Of a stretch of 64,000 bases of DNA, positions 41,620 through 51,627 are shown piece by piece. Each line of letters opens with the position of its first letter. Position 1 is the first letter of the stretch. The DNA is taken from NCBI GenBank assembly GCA_041393395.1, contig JAWKKG010000002.1, positions 186,001 to 250,000 on the forward strand. The letters run 5' to 3'. Source of the DNA: JAGQIB01 sp041393395. Its GTDB lineage: Bacteria > ARS69. The notes under the pieces are model-generated. The model was given only the letters and a program-made list of their open reading frames with translations. It was not told where the DNA came from and did not search any database. Position numbers and translations under genes: made by a program.

Positions 41620-42360
41620 ATGTTGAAGCACCTGCAGCGGGATCTCGAGGGACTGAAGCGAGAGATCCTCGCGATGGGCAATCTCGCGGAGGACGCGACG
41701 GGGCGAGCGCTGGAGGCGCTCCTCTCGAACGACGTCGAATCCGCCGCCGCCGTGATCGACGGCGACTCGGACCTCGATCGCAAGGAGATGGAGGTCGAGG
41801 AGGAGTGTCTGAAGATTCTCGCTCTCCACCAGCCGGTGGCGGCGGATCTTCGGTTCATCGTCGCGATTCTCAAGGTCAACAACGACCTGGAACGCATCGG
41901 GGACCTCGCCGCGAACATCGCGAAGCGGGCGATCACGCTCGCGTCGTCGCGGACGGTCGACCTGCCGCCCGAGATGCGCACGATGATGGAAAAGGTCCAG
42001 CGGATGGTGGTTCGCAGTCTCGACTCGCTCGTCAAGATGGACGCCGGGATCGCCCGGGAAGTTCTGCGTGCCGACGAGGGCGTCGACGCGATTCACAAGC
42101 GCATGTACCAGTACCTGCAGGATCGCATGCGCGATGACCCGAACCGCATCCCGGAGTACATCCAGGTCCTCTCCATCTCGCGCCACCTCGAGCGCATCGC
42201 GGATCAGTCCACGAACATCGCCGAGGACGTGATCTTCACGGTCGAGGGGGAGCTGGTGCGGCACGGCGGTTGGGAGCTCGAGGTGGACGACGAGGATCCG
42301 GGCGATCGGCCGCCCGGACACCTTCGCATCGTGCGCGCGCGCGGCGAGGCGGATCAGTAG
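41620..42360 (+). CDS. phoU: Phosphate signalling protein PhoU
   Basis: 246 residues, slightly longer than usual because of an acidic C-terminal tail. It is a helical protein with two PhoU repeats. The family motifs are DLDRKEMEVEEECLKIL with LHQPVAADLRFI, NNDLERIGDLAANIAKRA, and the second-half match ISRHLERIADQSTNIAEDVIF. The metal-binding E/DxxxD pattern is present in both. A GGGAG site precedes the ATG. It links Pst activity to PhoR and represses the Pho regulon when phosphate is plentiful. Confidence 0.95.
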   Translation: MLKHLQRDLEGLKREILAMGNLAEDATGRALEALLSNDVESAAAVIDGDSDLDRKEMEVEEECLKILALHQPVAADLRFIVAILKVNNDLERIGDLAANIAKRAITLASSRTVDLPPEMRTMMEKVQRMVVRSLDSLVKMDAGIAREVLRADEGVDAIHKRMYQYLQDRMRDDPNRIPEYIQVLSISRHLERIADQSTNIAEDVIFTVEGELVRHGGWELEVDDEDPGDRPPGHLRIVRARGEADQ

Positions 42361-42365
42361 TCGGC

Positions 42366-42392
42366 GATCCGCTTCGCTGTCGGACGCGGATC
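42366..42392. terminator. Hairpin between convergent genes
   Basis: GATCCGC (42366-42372) pairs with GCGGATC (42386-42392). It lies exactly in the 43-base gap between the phoU stop and the stop of the opposite-strand gene, so it could serve both. No U-tract is seen on either side. Confidence 0.4.
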
Positions 42393-42403
42393 CCGGTGTC
42401 CGC

Positions 42404-43975
42404 CTAGAACATGCGCTGGATGCGACCCGAGAGGATCACCGCGGGGTCGCGGTCGTCGAGTCGCCTCGCCAGGTCGAGGCGGAGATTCGCATCGGCATTC
42501 TGGACTCCGATGCCGCCGTCGACCTTCAGGTCCCGGTCGCGCTCCGCGTCGACCCAGGCGTCGCCGATGTCGGTGAAGACCGCCAGCTGGAGGTTCCGCA
42601 CGATCTCGACGCGCGCCTCCACGTTCGCGAGCAGCAGGCGGTCGCCCCGGAGCGACTTGAAGCGCGTCGCTCGCATGGTGCCGATCCCGCCGAGATAGAA
42701 TCGCTCCTGTAACGGGATCGCGTCGAAGCCCGCGACGCGCGAGTCGCCGTCGCCGCGGAACGCGTCGTCGATGCGGCCGCCGGCGAGCCGGAAGTCGATC
42801 CAGTAGCCGGGGGAGACGGTGACGTAGCGCCGGATCTCCGCCGTGGCGCGACGGAAGTCGTAGTCGCCGCCGGCGTCGCCGCCGAACGACTCCCAGGAGG
42901 CCCGCAGAAGGCCTCCGCGCTCGGGGTTGCGCTCGTGGTTGCGGGAGTCGCGCTCGAACGCGAGACGAACGGAACGAAAGCGCCCCTCGTCCACCGCGGG
43001 GTTCTCGCGCATGTCGCGATTCGGGAACAGGATGCCCCAGTCGGTCGTCTTTTCGAGCGATCGATGCTCTTCGCGACCGTAGCCCGCGGTGAGCGTACCG
43101 AGCAGACCGAGGTACGCGGTGGCGGAAAGCTCCAGCCCCTCCGCCTCGAACCAGTCGCGCCAGTCCTGTCGCGCCACGAGCGCCGCGATCGAGTTCTCGG
43201 TGGCGCCGATGCGGTGGGCGTCACGGGTGTCCGTGCGCCGGTACACCGATCCCCCGAGGTCGAGCGCGCGGGGACCGAGCAGCGGTTGGGCGAAATCGAT
43301 GTCGTACAGCCCTTGCTCGCGGCCGAACGCGTAGCCCGCCAGCAACGTGATCTCGGGATGCAAACGCGCGCGATCGTGGTAGTGCAGCGATCCGTACACG
43401 CCGGCCTGATCCACGCGATCGTACGTGGCGCGGAAACCGAAGGAGACGTCGCGCGCGGCCCAGCCCCGCGGCACCACGACGTCGTCGTGCTGGACCCGCA
43501 CGCGGGAGGGCGCTTCGAGCGGCGCGTCGGGGTGCTGCTCGTGTGACGCGAGCGCCGGATTGTCGGGGTCGTGGATCCAGAGTCCGTCCACGAGGAAGGC
43601 GTAGGCGTGATCGCCGGGCGGGACGTCGATTGGCAGGCGCCAGACGCCGTTGCGACAGCGCCGCATCGGCAACGGCTCCCAGCCCTCGAACGACCCCGCG
43701 ACCGCGACGGACTCGGCGCCCCGCGCCCGCAGTCGGAACAGGACACCGCGCTCCGTCATCACGGGGGCGTTCGGGCCCCCCCGGAGGTTCTCCCACTCCG
43801 CCCGGTGCGAGCCGACGCGGATGCGGACTTCGGGCTCGTCGGGAACGGTCTCCACCACGGTGGCGATCGGGCCCGGCGCGAGCGGAGCGGCCCGGGCCGC
43901 CGCCGGGCGCGGGGCCAGCACCAGGCCGAGGGCGAACGCTCCGGCCAGGAGCAGGGACAGGTGTCGGGTGGACAT
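42404..43975 (-). CDS. Outer-membrane protein: CBM48/AMPK-like domain fused to an Omp85-type barrel
   Basis: 523 residues from the ATG at 43975, which has GGAG seven bases upstream; longer frames are excluded. Signal peptide about 1-28. Residues about 77-145 match the glycogen-binding/CBM48 fold: VLFRLRARGAESVAVAGSFEGW, WRLPIDVPPGDHAYAFLVDG and DPDNP. From about 165 the chain is a surface-antigen (D15/Omp85) C-terminal barrel: GLLRASWE, RFYLGGIGTMRATRF, LANVEARVEI and FTDIGDAW, ending with an aromatic Phe. POTRA domains are absent. It may be a surface or periplasm-facing carbohydrate-binding barrel or a small translocator. It is monocistronic and convergent with phoU. Confidence 0.78.
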   Translation of the reverse strand: MSTRHLSLLLAGAFALGLVLAPRPAAARAAPLAPGPIATVVETVPDEPEVRIRVGSHRAEWENLRGGPNAPVMTERGVLFRLRARGAESVAVAGSFEGWEPLPMRRCRNGVWRLPIDVPPGDHAYAFLVDGLWIHDPDNPALASHEQHPDAPLEAPSRVRVQHDDVVVPRGWAARDVSFGFRATYDRVDQAGVYGSLHYHDRARLHPEITLLAGYAFGREQGLYDIDFAQPLLGPRALDLGGSVYRRTDTRDAHRIGATENSIAALVARQDWRDWFEAEGLELSATAYLGLLGTLTAGYGREEHRSLEKTTDWGILFPNRDMRENPAVDEGRFRSVRLAFERDSRNHERNPERGGLLRASWESFGGDAGGDYDFRRATAEIRRYVTVSPGYWIDFRLAGGRIDDAFRGDGDSRVAGFDAIPLQERFYLGGIGTMRATRFKSLRGDRLLLANVEARVEIVRNLQLAVFTDIGDAWVDAERDRDLKVDGGIGVQNADANLRLDLARRLDDRDPAVILSGRIQRMF

Positions 43976-44100
43976 GCGGCACTCCGATCCGGGGGATGTC
44001 CCGAGACACTGCAAGGGCCGGACCAGCCGAGGAGGCGATCCGGGGCACCCTCCGGCGACGTTTCCACCCGCGGGGGTGTCGCTCGGCCGCGTCCGGCGGG

Positions 44101-45522
<1,422 letters not shown>

Positions 45523-45584
45523 GCGAACCTCCGTTCCGAGCCCGGAAGGTTCGCGCATCCGGGCATCAGCGTCCAGCCGGGACG

Positions 45585-47099
45585 CTAGGCTTTCGGGGCC
45601 GGCTCGTCGGCGCCGGCCGTTCCCGTCGGCGGGGGCGGCAGGGAGATCGTGAAGCGGGTGCCGGGGTGCCGGTCCTCCCACGTGAGCGATCCGCCGTGGT
45701 CCTCGGCGATGCTCTGGACCATCGCGAGCCCGAGCCCGGATCCCCCGGGACGCGCCGAGACTCCGGGGCGCCCCAGGGATTCCCGGATCTGCTCCGGCAC
45801 GCCGGGCCCGTCGTCGTCCACGGTGAGACGCACACCGCGCGCATCGGTGGCGAGCCCGACCTCGACCCGGCCGCCGTCGGCCAGGATCTGCGTTGCGTTC
45901 TTCACGAGGTTCGTGAGCGCGCGTCGCAGCAGGTCCCGATCGCCGCGCACGATGAGCGCGTCCGGGCCGACGTAACCGACCTGCACGCTCTCGCGGGCAC
46001 CGCCGTGGAGCTCCACGACCTGGTTCGCGAGGCGCGCGAGGTCCACGTCGTCGAAGCTCGGGGCGGGCAGCTTTGCGAACTCCGAGAAGCTGTCGGCGAG
46101 TCGAGCGAGGTTCTCGATCTCCTCGCCGATGGAGTCGAGGGAGCCGAGCGTCGCGGCGTCGTCGCCCACTCGCTGGCGGAGACGGTAGACGGCGAGCTTG
46201 ATCGGCGTGAGCGGGTTCTTGATCTCGTGCGCCACCCGGCGCGCCGCGTCGCGCCACGCGGCCACACGCTCCGCCCGGACGAGTCGCGCCTGCGACGCCT
46301 GGAGTCGCGCGCCCATGCGATTGAAGGACTCCACGAGCGCCGCGACCTCGCCGTCGGCCTGGATGTCCGCGCGATGCTGAAGGTCGCCCCCCGCGAGCCG
46401 GTCGGCCGCGGCAGCGAGCTCCGTCACGGGGCGGCTCACGCGACGCGCCGTGCGCCGCGCGAGCACGTAGGCGGCGACGCCGGTGATCGCGATCATCAAG
46501 GCGAGTCCGGCCGCGGCCACCGTGCGCAGTACGGGCGCGAACCGCGAGCCGAGCTGCTGGGCGCTGGAGTACAAGCGGCTGGAGGCGTCGAGCGCCTCGG
46601 CCAGCTCGGGGTCGAGTCGACGTCCGAGTGCGCGCGCCGTGCCCGGCTCCCCGTCGAAGAACCGCAGCGACTCGCCCGCGCGCGAAGACGGCCGCCGCCC
46701 GTCCGCGAGCGCCGCCCAGTCCTCGACGCCGGGGACGCCGAGCGCGTCGTCGACGTCCGTCCGCGCGACGACGCGGGTCTCGCCGCCCGGCTGCTCCCAG
46801 GCGATGAAGTCGAAGCCGGCATCGGCGAGGCGCTTTCGGACCTGATCGATCTCCGCGCCCTCGGCGGGCCGGTTCGGCAGTTCCGGGAACAGGCGGGCGG
46901 CGTCGAACTCGAGGCGATCGCGGGTCTCGCGGGCGAGCAGGGCGGCCCGCTCGAACGCGTCGCCGATGACGGGGCTCGAGATCCGCTCGAGACCGGTGCG
47001 GGTGACCCCCGCCGCGAAGAGCGCGAGCAGGAACAGCGGGAGCGAGGCGAGCAGCAGGAAGCTCACCAGCAGGCGGGTCTCGAGCCGGCGGAATCGCAC
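45585..47099 (-). CDS. ntrY: NtrY-like sensor histidine kinase
   Basis: 504 residues from a GTG at 47099 preceded by GGGAG. Membrane helix 1 is near 11-32 (LLVSFLLLASLPLFLLALFAAG). A periplasmic region of about 140 residues and helix 2 (AGLALMIAITGVAAYVLA) follow. A HAMP domain comes next, then HisKA RRVAHEIKNPLTPIKLA with His291, as in NtrB/NtrY kinases, and a HATPase with NLVKNATQIL and GSGLGLAMVQSI. It lacks a clear PAS domain. It precedes ntrX by 62 bases and should phosphorylate it. Confidence 0.87.
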   Translation of the reverse strand: MRFRRLETRLLVSFLLLASLPLFLLALFAAGVTRTGLERISSPVIGDAFERAALLARETRDRLEFDAARLFPELPNRPAEGAEIDQVRKRLADAGFDFIAWEQPGGETRVVARTDVDDALGVPGVEDWAALADGRRPSSRAGESLRFFDGEPGTARALGRRLDPELAEALDASSRLYSSAQQLGSRFAPVLRTVAAAGLALMIAITGVAAYVLARRTARRVSRPVTELAAAADRLAGGDLQHRADIQADGEVAALVESFNRMGARLQASQARLVRAERVAAWRDAARRVAHEIKNPLTPIKLAVYRLRQRVGDDAATLGSLDSIGEEIENLARLADSFSEFAKLPAPSFDDVDLARLANQVVELHGGARESVQVGYVGPDALIVRGDRDLLRRALTNLVKNATQILADGGRVEVGLATDARGVRLTVDDDGPGVPEQIRESLGRPGVSARPGGSGLGLAMVQSIAEDHGGSLTWEDRHPGTRFTISLPPPPTGTAGADEPAPKA

Positions 47100-47297
47100 C
47101 GCGCATTCTCCCGGGAAACGGGTCCGGACGGGAAGGGGACGTCGTCCATTCCAGCGGGCGCCTCGCCGCCTGTCAACGTCGCGGGTGGCGCGGGCGGTGC
47201 CCGGGACACTGCCGGCGGCGCGACGCGGCCGGCCCGGGCCCGCCCCGGCGACGCGTTTGCGCGTGCAGGCGACCCGTCGACCCGCTACGCTTCCGGG

Positions 47298-48329
47298 ATG
47301 CGTGAACCTGTCCTCCTCGTGACCGGCGCGAACGGCGAGATCGGTCACGGGCTCATCGAACGGATCGGCCGGGATCGGCGCGAGAAGATCGTCGCGCTGG
47401 ATCTCACGCCGCTCGATCCGCGTCTCGCCGAGTTCTGTCACGAGTCGCTCGTCGGGTCCATTCTCGACGAAGCGCTGCTGGACCGCCTCGTCTCCCGCTA
47501 CGAGTTCCGGACGATCTTCCACCTGGCCGCGCTGCTGTCCACGCGCGCGGAGTTCTCGCCGCGCGCGGCGCACGACGTGAACGTCTCCGGCACCCTGAAC
47601 CTGCTGCAGATGGCGGCGGATCAGACCGAGTGGTCGGGACGTCGCGTGAAGTTCCTGTTCCCGAGCTCCATCGCCGTGTACGGGCTGCCGGATCTCGAGG
47701 AGAAGGCCCGGGCCGATCGCGTGCGCGAGAAGTCCTGGAACCTGCCCACCACGATGTACGGCTGCAACAAGATCTACTGCGAGCAACTGGGCCGGTACTA
47801 CTGTTCCTACTACAAGCAGCTCGGAGCGGCGGACGGAGTGCGCGGCGTGGACTTCCGGGCGCTCCGTTTCCCGGGGCTGATCTCCGCGGTGACGGTTCCC
47901 TCCGGGGGAACGTCGGATTTCATTCCCGAGATGCTGCACGCGGTCGCGAGCGGGCAGGAGTACGCGTGCTTCGTGCGCGAGGACACGCGAATCCCGTTCA
48001 TGGCGATGCCCGACGCGATCAAGGCGCTCCTGATGCTGGAGGCGGCGAGCGAGGATTCGCTCTCGTGGCGCAGCTACAACGTGACGAGCTTCAATCCGAG
48101 CGCGGCCGAGTTCCGGGACGAGCTCGCGAAGCGCTGGAGCGACGTCCGCGTGACGTTCGAGCCGCACCTCAAGCGGCAGAGCATCGTGGATTCCTGGCCG
48201 GCCGACGTGAACGACGACGCGGCGCGCGAGGACTGGGCGTGGGCGCCCGACTACGATCTGACCCGTGCGCTCGACGACTACCTCGTGCCCGGAATGCGCG
48301 GGCGGATCGAGGCGGGAGAGGGCGCGTGA
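47298..48329 (+). CDS. SDR-type L-threonine 3-dehydrogenase-like NAD-dependent epimerase
   Basis: 343 residues from the ATG at 47298. TGANGEIGHGL at 9-19 binds NAD. FHLAALLST, PSSIAVYG and YGCNKIYCEQLG (YxxxK site) follow the extended SDR pattern. FRALRFPGLIS and DFIPEMLHA match the family that includes SDR-form threonine dehydrogenases and UDP-sugar epimerases. The TDH-like reading rests on the LSTRAE...NVSGTLN spacing and YKQLG-type insert, so it is moderately firm. It is divergent from ntrY and overlaps the following ArsR gene by four bases. Confidence 0.8.
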   Translation: MREPVLLVTGANGEIGHGLIERIGRDRREKIVALDLTPLDPRLAEFCHESLVGSILDEALLDRLVSRYEFRTIFHLAALLSTRAEFSPRAAHDVNVSGTLNLLQMAADQTEWSGRRVKFLFPSSIAVYGLPDLEEKARADRVREKSWNLPTTMYGCNKIYCEQLGRYYCSYYKQLGAADGVRGVDFRALRFPGLISAVTVPSGGTSDFIPEMLHAVASGQEYACFVREDTRIPFMAMPDAIKALLMLEAASEDSLSWRSYNVTSFNPSAAEFRDELAKRWSDVRVTFEPHLKRQSIVDSWPADVNDDAAREDWAWAPDYDLTRALDDYLVPGMRGRIEAGEGA

Positions 48330-48739
48330 CGGAAGCGGCCCCGGCCGGCGAGGTCGCCCGGTTCTTCCAGGCGCTCGCGGACGAGACCCGGCTCGCGCTC
48401 GTGGAACTGCTACGCGAGCGCGAGCGGACGGTCGGGGAACTCGTGGGAGCGGTCGGCTGTCCGCAGCCGAAGGTCTCGCGTCATCTCAAGGTCCTGAAGG
48501 AAGCGGGGCTCGTGCGCGACCGCCGCGACGGGCGGAACGTGTCGTACGCGCTCGTCACCCGCCCGCACTGGCCCGCCGAAGTGCGTCGCTGGATCGACGG
48601 TCTGGAGGCGGGACTTCCCGCCGCGGAGCTCCTCGGTGAGGCGGGACGGAGGCCGGCGACCGGCCACCGGGAAACCGTCGCCGGGGAACGTCGACCGACA
48701 CCGATTCGCCCCCACGATCTCGACTCGTACCTGCTCTGA
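48326..48739 (+). CDS. ArsR-family transcriptional regulator
   Basis: 137 residues. The winged helix-turn-helix occupies about 8-95: FFQALADETRLALVELL, TVGELVGAVGCPQPKVSRHLKVL and VRDRRDGRNVSYAL. Cys residues of metal-sensing ArsR sites are absent apart from the one in the recognition region, so the inducer may not be a metal. A 40-residue Arg/Pro-rich tail is not conserved. GTG start overlaps the SDR stop (GTGA), so the two are cotranscribed and the regulator may control that SDR. Confidence 0.88.
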   Translation: MTEAAPAGEVARFFQALADETRLALVELLRERERTVGELVGAVGCPQPKVSRHLKVLKEAGLVRDRRDGRNVSYALVTRPHWPAEVRRWIDGLEAGLPAAELLGEAGRRPATGHRETVAGERRPTPIRPHDLDSYLL

Positions 48740-48910
48740 GGTCGTCGCCCCGGCAACGGGACCCGCTGACACACCGAGAGTTGGCACCGAGTCGATCGAC
48801 CGACGACCGGCCCGGTTCGCGTCTTGCGCAAGTCGGGCACTTTCTGGCAGCATCTCCGAGGCAGGACCGCCGCCCCGCGGTTCGACTTCTCCCGGAGTTC
48901 TCACATCACC

Positions 48911-49975
48911 ATGTCGCCCTCGCGATTCTTCGGATCGTTCGGATCCGTTCGACGTTTCGCCGTTCTCGCTCTCGTCGCCCTCTCGCCGCTCGTGGTTCCC
49001 GCCGTGTCGCGCTCGCAGTTCGCCGCGCCGGGCGACGTCTACTGGGACGTCCATCTCGATCAGGTCTACCAGTACTACGCGTTCGTCCAGGATCAGATCG
49101 TCTGGGAGAACACGGACCTGGCCGACGTCTCCCTCGCCTATTCCGCCGTACACGACACTTCGGACGCTCTCGGAGTGGTCCACCTGTCCACCGAGTTCAC
49201 CGCCGACGCCGGTCGGTTCGTGGCGGATCTCGAGACGGGCGCGGACCTCTCGGCCCGCACGGGGGTCTACCATCGTCTGCTCAACCGCCTCGATCTTCGC
49301 GTGTGGATCCGCGGCGGCGCCGGCACGTCGTACTGGATTACGAACGGCGCGTTCGGACAGATCGAAGCCTGGCGTCACGGCGGGCTCCCCGGCTGGGCTG
49401 CGCCCGTGAACGGCTGGTCCACCACGGATCTGTTCGGCGGTTCGGTCTACGTGGACTACGAGGGAGCGGAGACCTCACCGGTCGACGCCAGCACGACGCT
49501 TTCGGGGTTCACGACCACCGAGATCCTGGTCGGTTCGGAGACGTACTCGCTGGCCGCCCACCTGATCTACTACGAGCAATCGGAGGTCGGACAGGCGGTC
49601 TGCATCCTGGGGTGCATGACGGAGGCCGCCACGTTCCACGCGCTGGGCGACGGTCAGGTCGAGGTCAACGTGTATCCGTACGCGCCGCCCACGGACGTTC
49701 CGCTGTCGATCTCGGCCCCGATCGAGTTGTCGGTGTCGCCGAATCCCCTGCGGGACGCGACGGCGGTGACGTTCCAGGCGCCGGCCGGCCGTGCCGCCTC
49801 GGTGCGGATCTACGACGTCGCCGGCCGCCTGCGAACGCGGCTGTTCGACGCCCGCGCGACGGGCGGCCCGCAGACCGTCCGCTGGGAGACGGTGGACGCG
49901 CCGGCAGGAGTCTACTTCGTTCGCATCGATGCGGGGGACGCGTCTTCGACCCGCAAGATCACGCTGCTCCGCTAG
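48911..49975 (+). CDS. Secreted protein with FlgD-Ig/T9SS-like C-terminal domain, otherwise unknown
   Basis: 354 residues. The ATG at 48911 gives a signal peptide over about 1-35 (FAVLALVALSPLVVPAVSRSQ). The middle ~240 residues are rich in Tyr, Trp, Asp and Thr and predicted beta; I do not recognise the family. A pair CILGC occurs near 235. The last 85 residues follow the sorting-domain pattern: LSVSPNPLRDATAVTF, RIYDVAGRL, APAGVYFVRI and the basic end TRKITLLR, like the protein at 7290-9827. A strong terminator follows. A weak -24/-12 like element lies at about 48813-48828. Confidence 0.75.
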   Translation: MSPSRFFGSFGSVRRFAVLALVALSPLVVPAVSRSQFAAPGDVYWDVHLDQVYQYYAFVQDQIVWENTDLADVSLAYSAVHDTSDALGVVHLSTEFTADAGRFVADLETGADLSARTGVYHRLLNRLDLRVWIRGGAGTSYWITNGAFGQIEAWRHGGLPGWAAPVNGWSTTDLFGGSVYVDYEGAETSPVDASTTLSGFTTTEILVGSETYSLAAHLIYYEQSEVGQAVCILGCMTEAATFHALGDGQVEVNVYPYAPPTDVPLSISAPIELSVSPNPLRDATAVTFQAPAGRAASVRIYDVAGRLRTRLFDARATGGPQTVRWETVDAPAGVYFVRIDAGDASSTRKITLLR

Positions 49976-50024
49976 CCGGCCAACGCGGATCGCTTCCGGT
50001 TGAGAGATGCCGGCGGGAAACGGG

Positions 50025-50051
50025 AAAGGAGGCCGGGTTCCGGCCTCCTTT
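50025..50051. terminator. Strong terminator hairpin, may act in both directions
   Basis: A perfect 12-base stem, AAAGGAGGCCGG (50025-50036) with CCGGCCTCCTTT (50040-50051), has a GTT loop. It ends in TTTCGTCTTT. It lies between the convergent stops at 49975 and 50108, and the flanking A and T runs would suit both transcripts. Confidence 0.85.
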
Positions 50052-50107
50052 CGTCTTTCCGAGCGCTCTTCCGAGTGTCCCCGTTTCCACAGCGACATCG
50101 AGCGGGT

Positions 50108-50566
50108 TCAGCTCTCGTGCGATTCACCCTCTTCTTCGCCGCGCGGTGCCTCGCCGGCCACGGCGACCCACGCGCGGAGCGTCTCGATCTCGGCGTCGGA
50201 GACCTTCGCGTCGCGGTGAATGAGCAGGTAGGGCTTGAGCGGCATCTCGCCGTGCTCGACTTCCTCGAGCACTTCCGAGACCTTGTGGCGCTGACGACGT
50301 TCCGGGTAGTCGCCGAACTCGGAGAAGTTCAGCTTCTCCCGGCCCTCGCGGACGTCCTTCGCGACGAGCCACGAAGCCGGCGCGACGCGCGAGTACCACG
50401 GCCAGCGGGTCTGGTTCGAGTGACAGTCGGCGCAGCTGCGATCGAGGATCGCCTGCACCGCGGGCGGGGCGTCGATCGCCTGCGTCACGGGAGGGTTCGT
50501 GCGCTCGACCGGCACGAACTGGATTCCCGCGAACAGGACGACGAGGCCGATCAGGATCTTCTTCAT
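50108..50566 (-). CDS. Exported heme-binding domain protein (Haem_bd type)
   Basis: 152 residues from the ATG at 50566; the longer frame to 50764 is not supported. A signal anchor or signal peptide (ILIGLVVLFAGIQFVPV) is followed by AVQAILDRSCADCHSNQTRWPWYS. Heme c attaches at CADCH (45-49), and the TRWPWYS and ASWLVAKDV pieces define the Haem_bd family. MPLKPYLLIHRDA near residue 110 may give the Met ligand. Probably periplasmic electron transfer or heme sensing. It is the only gene of its unit and is divergent from ypdA. Confidence 0.87.
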   Translation of the reverse strand: MKKILIGLVVLFAGIQFVPVERTNPPVTQAIDAPPAVQAILDRSCADCHSNQTRWPWYSRVAPASWLVAKDVREGREKLNFSEFGDYPERRQRHKVSEVLEEVEHGEMPLKPYLLIHRDAKVSDAEIETLRAWVAVAGEAPRGEEEGESHES

Positions 50567-50595
50567 GGCCGGCAAGATAGCGGATCGGCGCGTAC

Positions 50596-50612
50596 TTGGC
50601 ACGCGGGAAGCT
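50596..50612 (+). promoter_or_regulatory. Possible sigma-54 (-24/-12) promoter before ypdA
   Basis: TTGGCACG is followed after four bases by AAGCT. GG and GC are 12 bases apart, as required. The -24 half is a full match and the -12 half is poor (AAGC for TTGC). It would start transcription about 40 bases before the ypdA ATG. An NtrC-type activator is encoded two genes downstream. Confidence 0.35.
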
Positions 50613-50657
50613 CGTGGGCCGCTTGATCGGTCCCCGCGGCTCCCGTAGGTTCCCTCG

Positions 50658-51623
50658 ATGATCGAAGACGCCCTCATCGTGGGCGCCGGGCCGATCGGGC
50701 TCGCGTGCGCCCTTTCCGCCCGCCGCCGCGGGATCGACCCCCTCGTGATCGACCAGGGGGCCATCGTCGAGTCGATCCGCCGCTATCCCACCGGGATGCG
50801 GTTCTTCACGACGCCGGAGCTCCTCGAGATCGGGACGCACCCGTTCCCGTGCGCGGGGGAGAAGCCGACTCGCGAAGAGGCGCTGAAGTACTACCGCGGC
50901 ATCGTGCGCCGGGAGGGCTTGCGGGTCAGGACCTACACGCGGCTCGAGACCGTGCGCCGCGAGGGCCGCGAGCTCGTGGCAGACGTCGTCGGCGCGGGCG
51001 GAACGGACGCGATCCGTACCCGTCGCCTCGTGATCGCGACCGGCTATTTCGATCACCCGAACCGACTCGACGTCCCGGGCGTGGACCTCCCGCACGTCTC
51101 CGTGCGGTTCGACGAGGCGCACGCGAGCTTCGAGCGCGACGTGGTCGTGATCGGGGGCGGCAACTCGGCGTGCGAGGCGGCACTCGAACTGTTCCGCGCG
51201 GGTGCGCGCGTGACGATCGTGCACCGGCGCCCGGAGCTCAAGAAGACCGTGAAGTACTGGGTTCGTCCCGACGTGATGAACCGCATCGCCGCGGGAGAGA
51301 TCGCGGCGCGCTTCGACACGGTGGTCACGCGCATCAAGGATCGCGGCGTGCGGGTGCGGGGTCCGGCGGGCGAGGAGATCCTGCCGGCCGATCGCGTGTA
51401 CGTACTGCTCGGCTACCTGCCGGACTTCGAGTTGCTGCGCCGCATCGGCGTGGAGCTCGCCCCCGACACGCTCGTTCCCCGACTCGACCCGGAGACACTG
51501 GAGTCGAACGTTCCCGGCGTGCACGTCGTGGGCAGTATCACGGGCGGTCGCAAGGTCTCCGAGATCTTCATCGAGAACGGACGCTTCGACGGCGAGAAGG
51601 TGTTCGGCCCGCGTCCGGACTGA
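50658..51623 (+). CDS. ypdA: YpdA-family FAD-dependent disulfide reductase
   Basis: 321 residues. FAD motif GAGPIGLACAL at 9-19 and NAD(P)H motif VIGGGNSACEAALEL near 170. Also PTGMRFFTTPELLEI, IATGYFDHPN, HRRPELKKTVKYWVRPD and the C-terminal VVGSITGGRKVSEIFIENGR, which are diagnostic for the YpdA group. Lacking the CXXC of thioredoxin reductase, YpdA is a bacillithiol disulfide reductase in Firmicutes. Its presence suggests a bacillithiol-like thiol here. No bshA/B/C gene is in the window. It starts the unit that continues with a methyltransferase. Confidence 0.88.
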   Translation: MIEDALIVGAGPIGLACALSARRRGIDPLVIDQGAIVESIRRYPTGMRFFTTPELLEIGTHPFPCAGEKPTREEALKYYRGIVRREGLRVRTYTRLETVRREGRELVADVVGAGGTDAIRTRRLVIATGYFDHPNRLDVPGVDLPHVSVRFDEAHASFERDVVVIGGGNSACEAALELFRAGARVTIVHRRPELKKTVKYWVRPDVMNRIAAGEIAARFDTVVTRIKDRGVRVRGPAGEEILPADRVYVLLGYLPDFELLRRIGVELAPDTLVPRLDPETLESNVPGVHVVGSITGGRKVSEIFIENGRFDGEKVFGPRPD

Positions 51624-51627
51624 GCCC

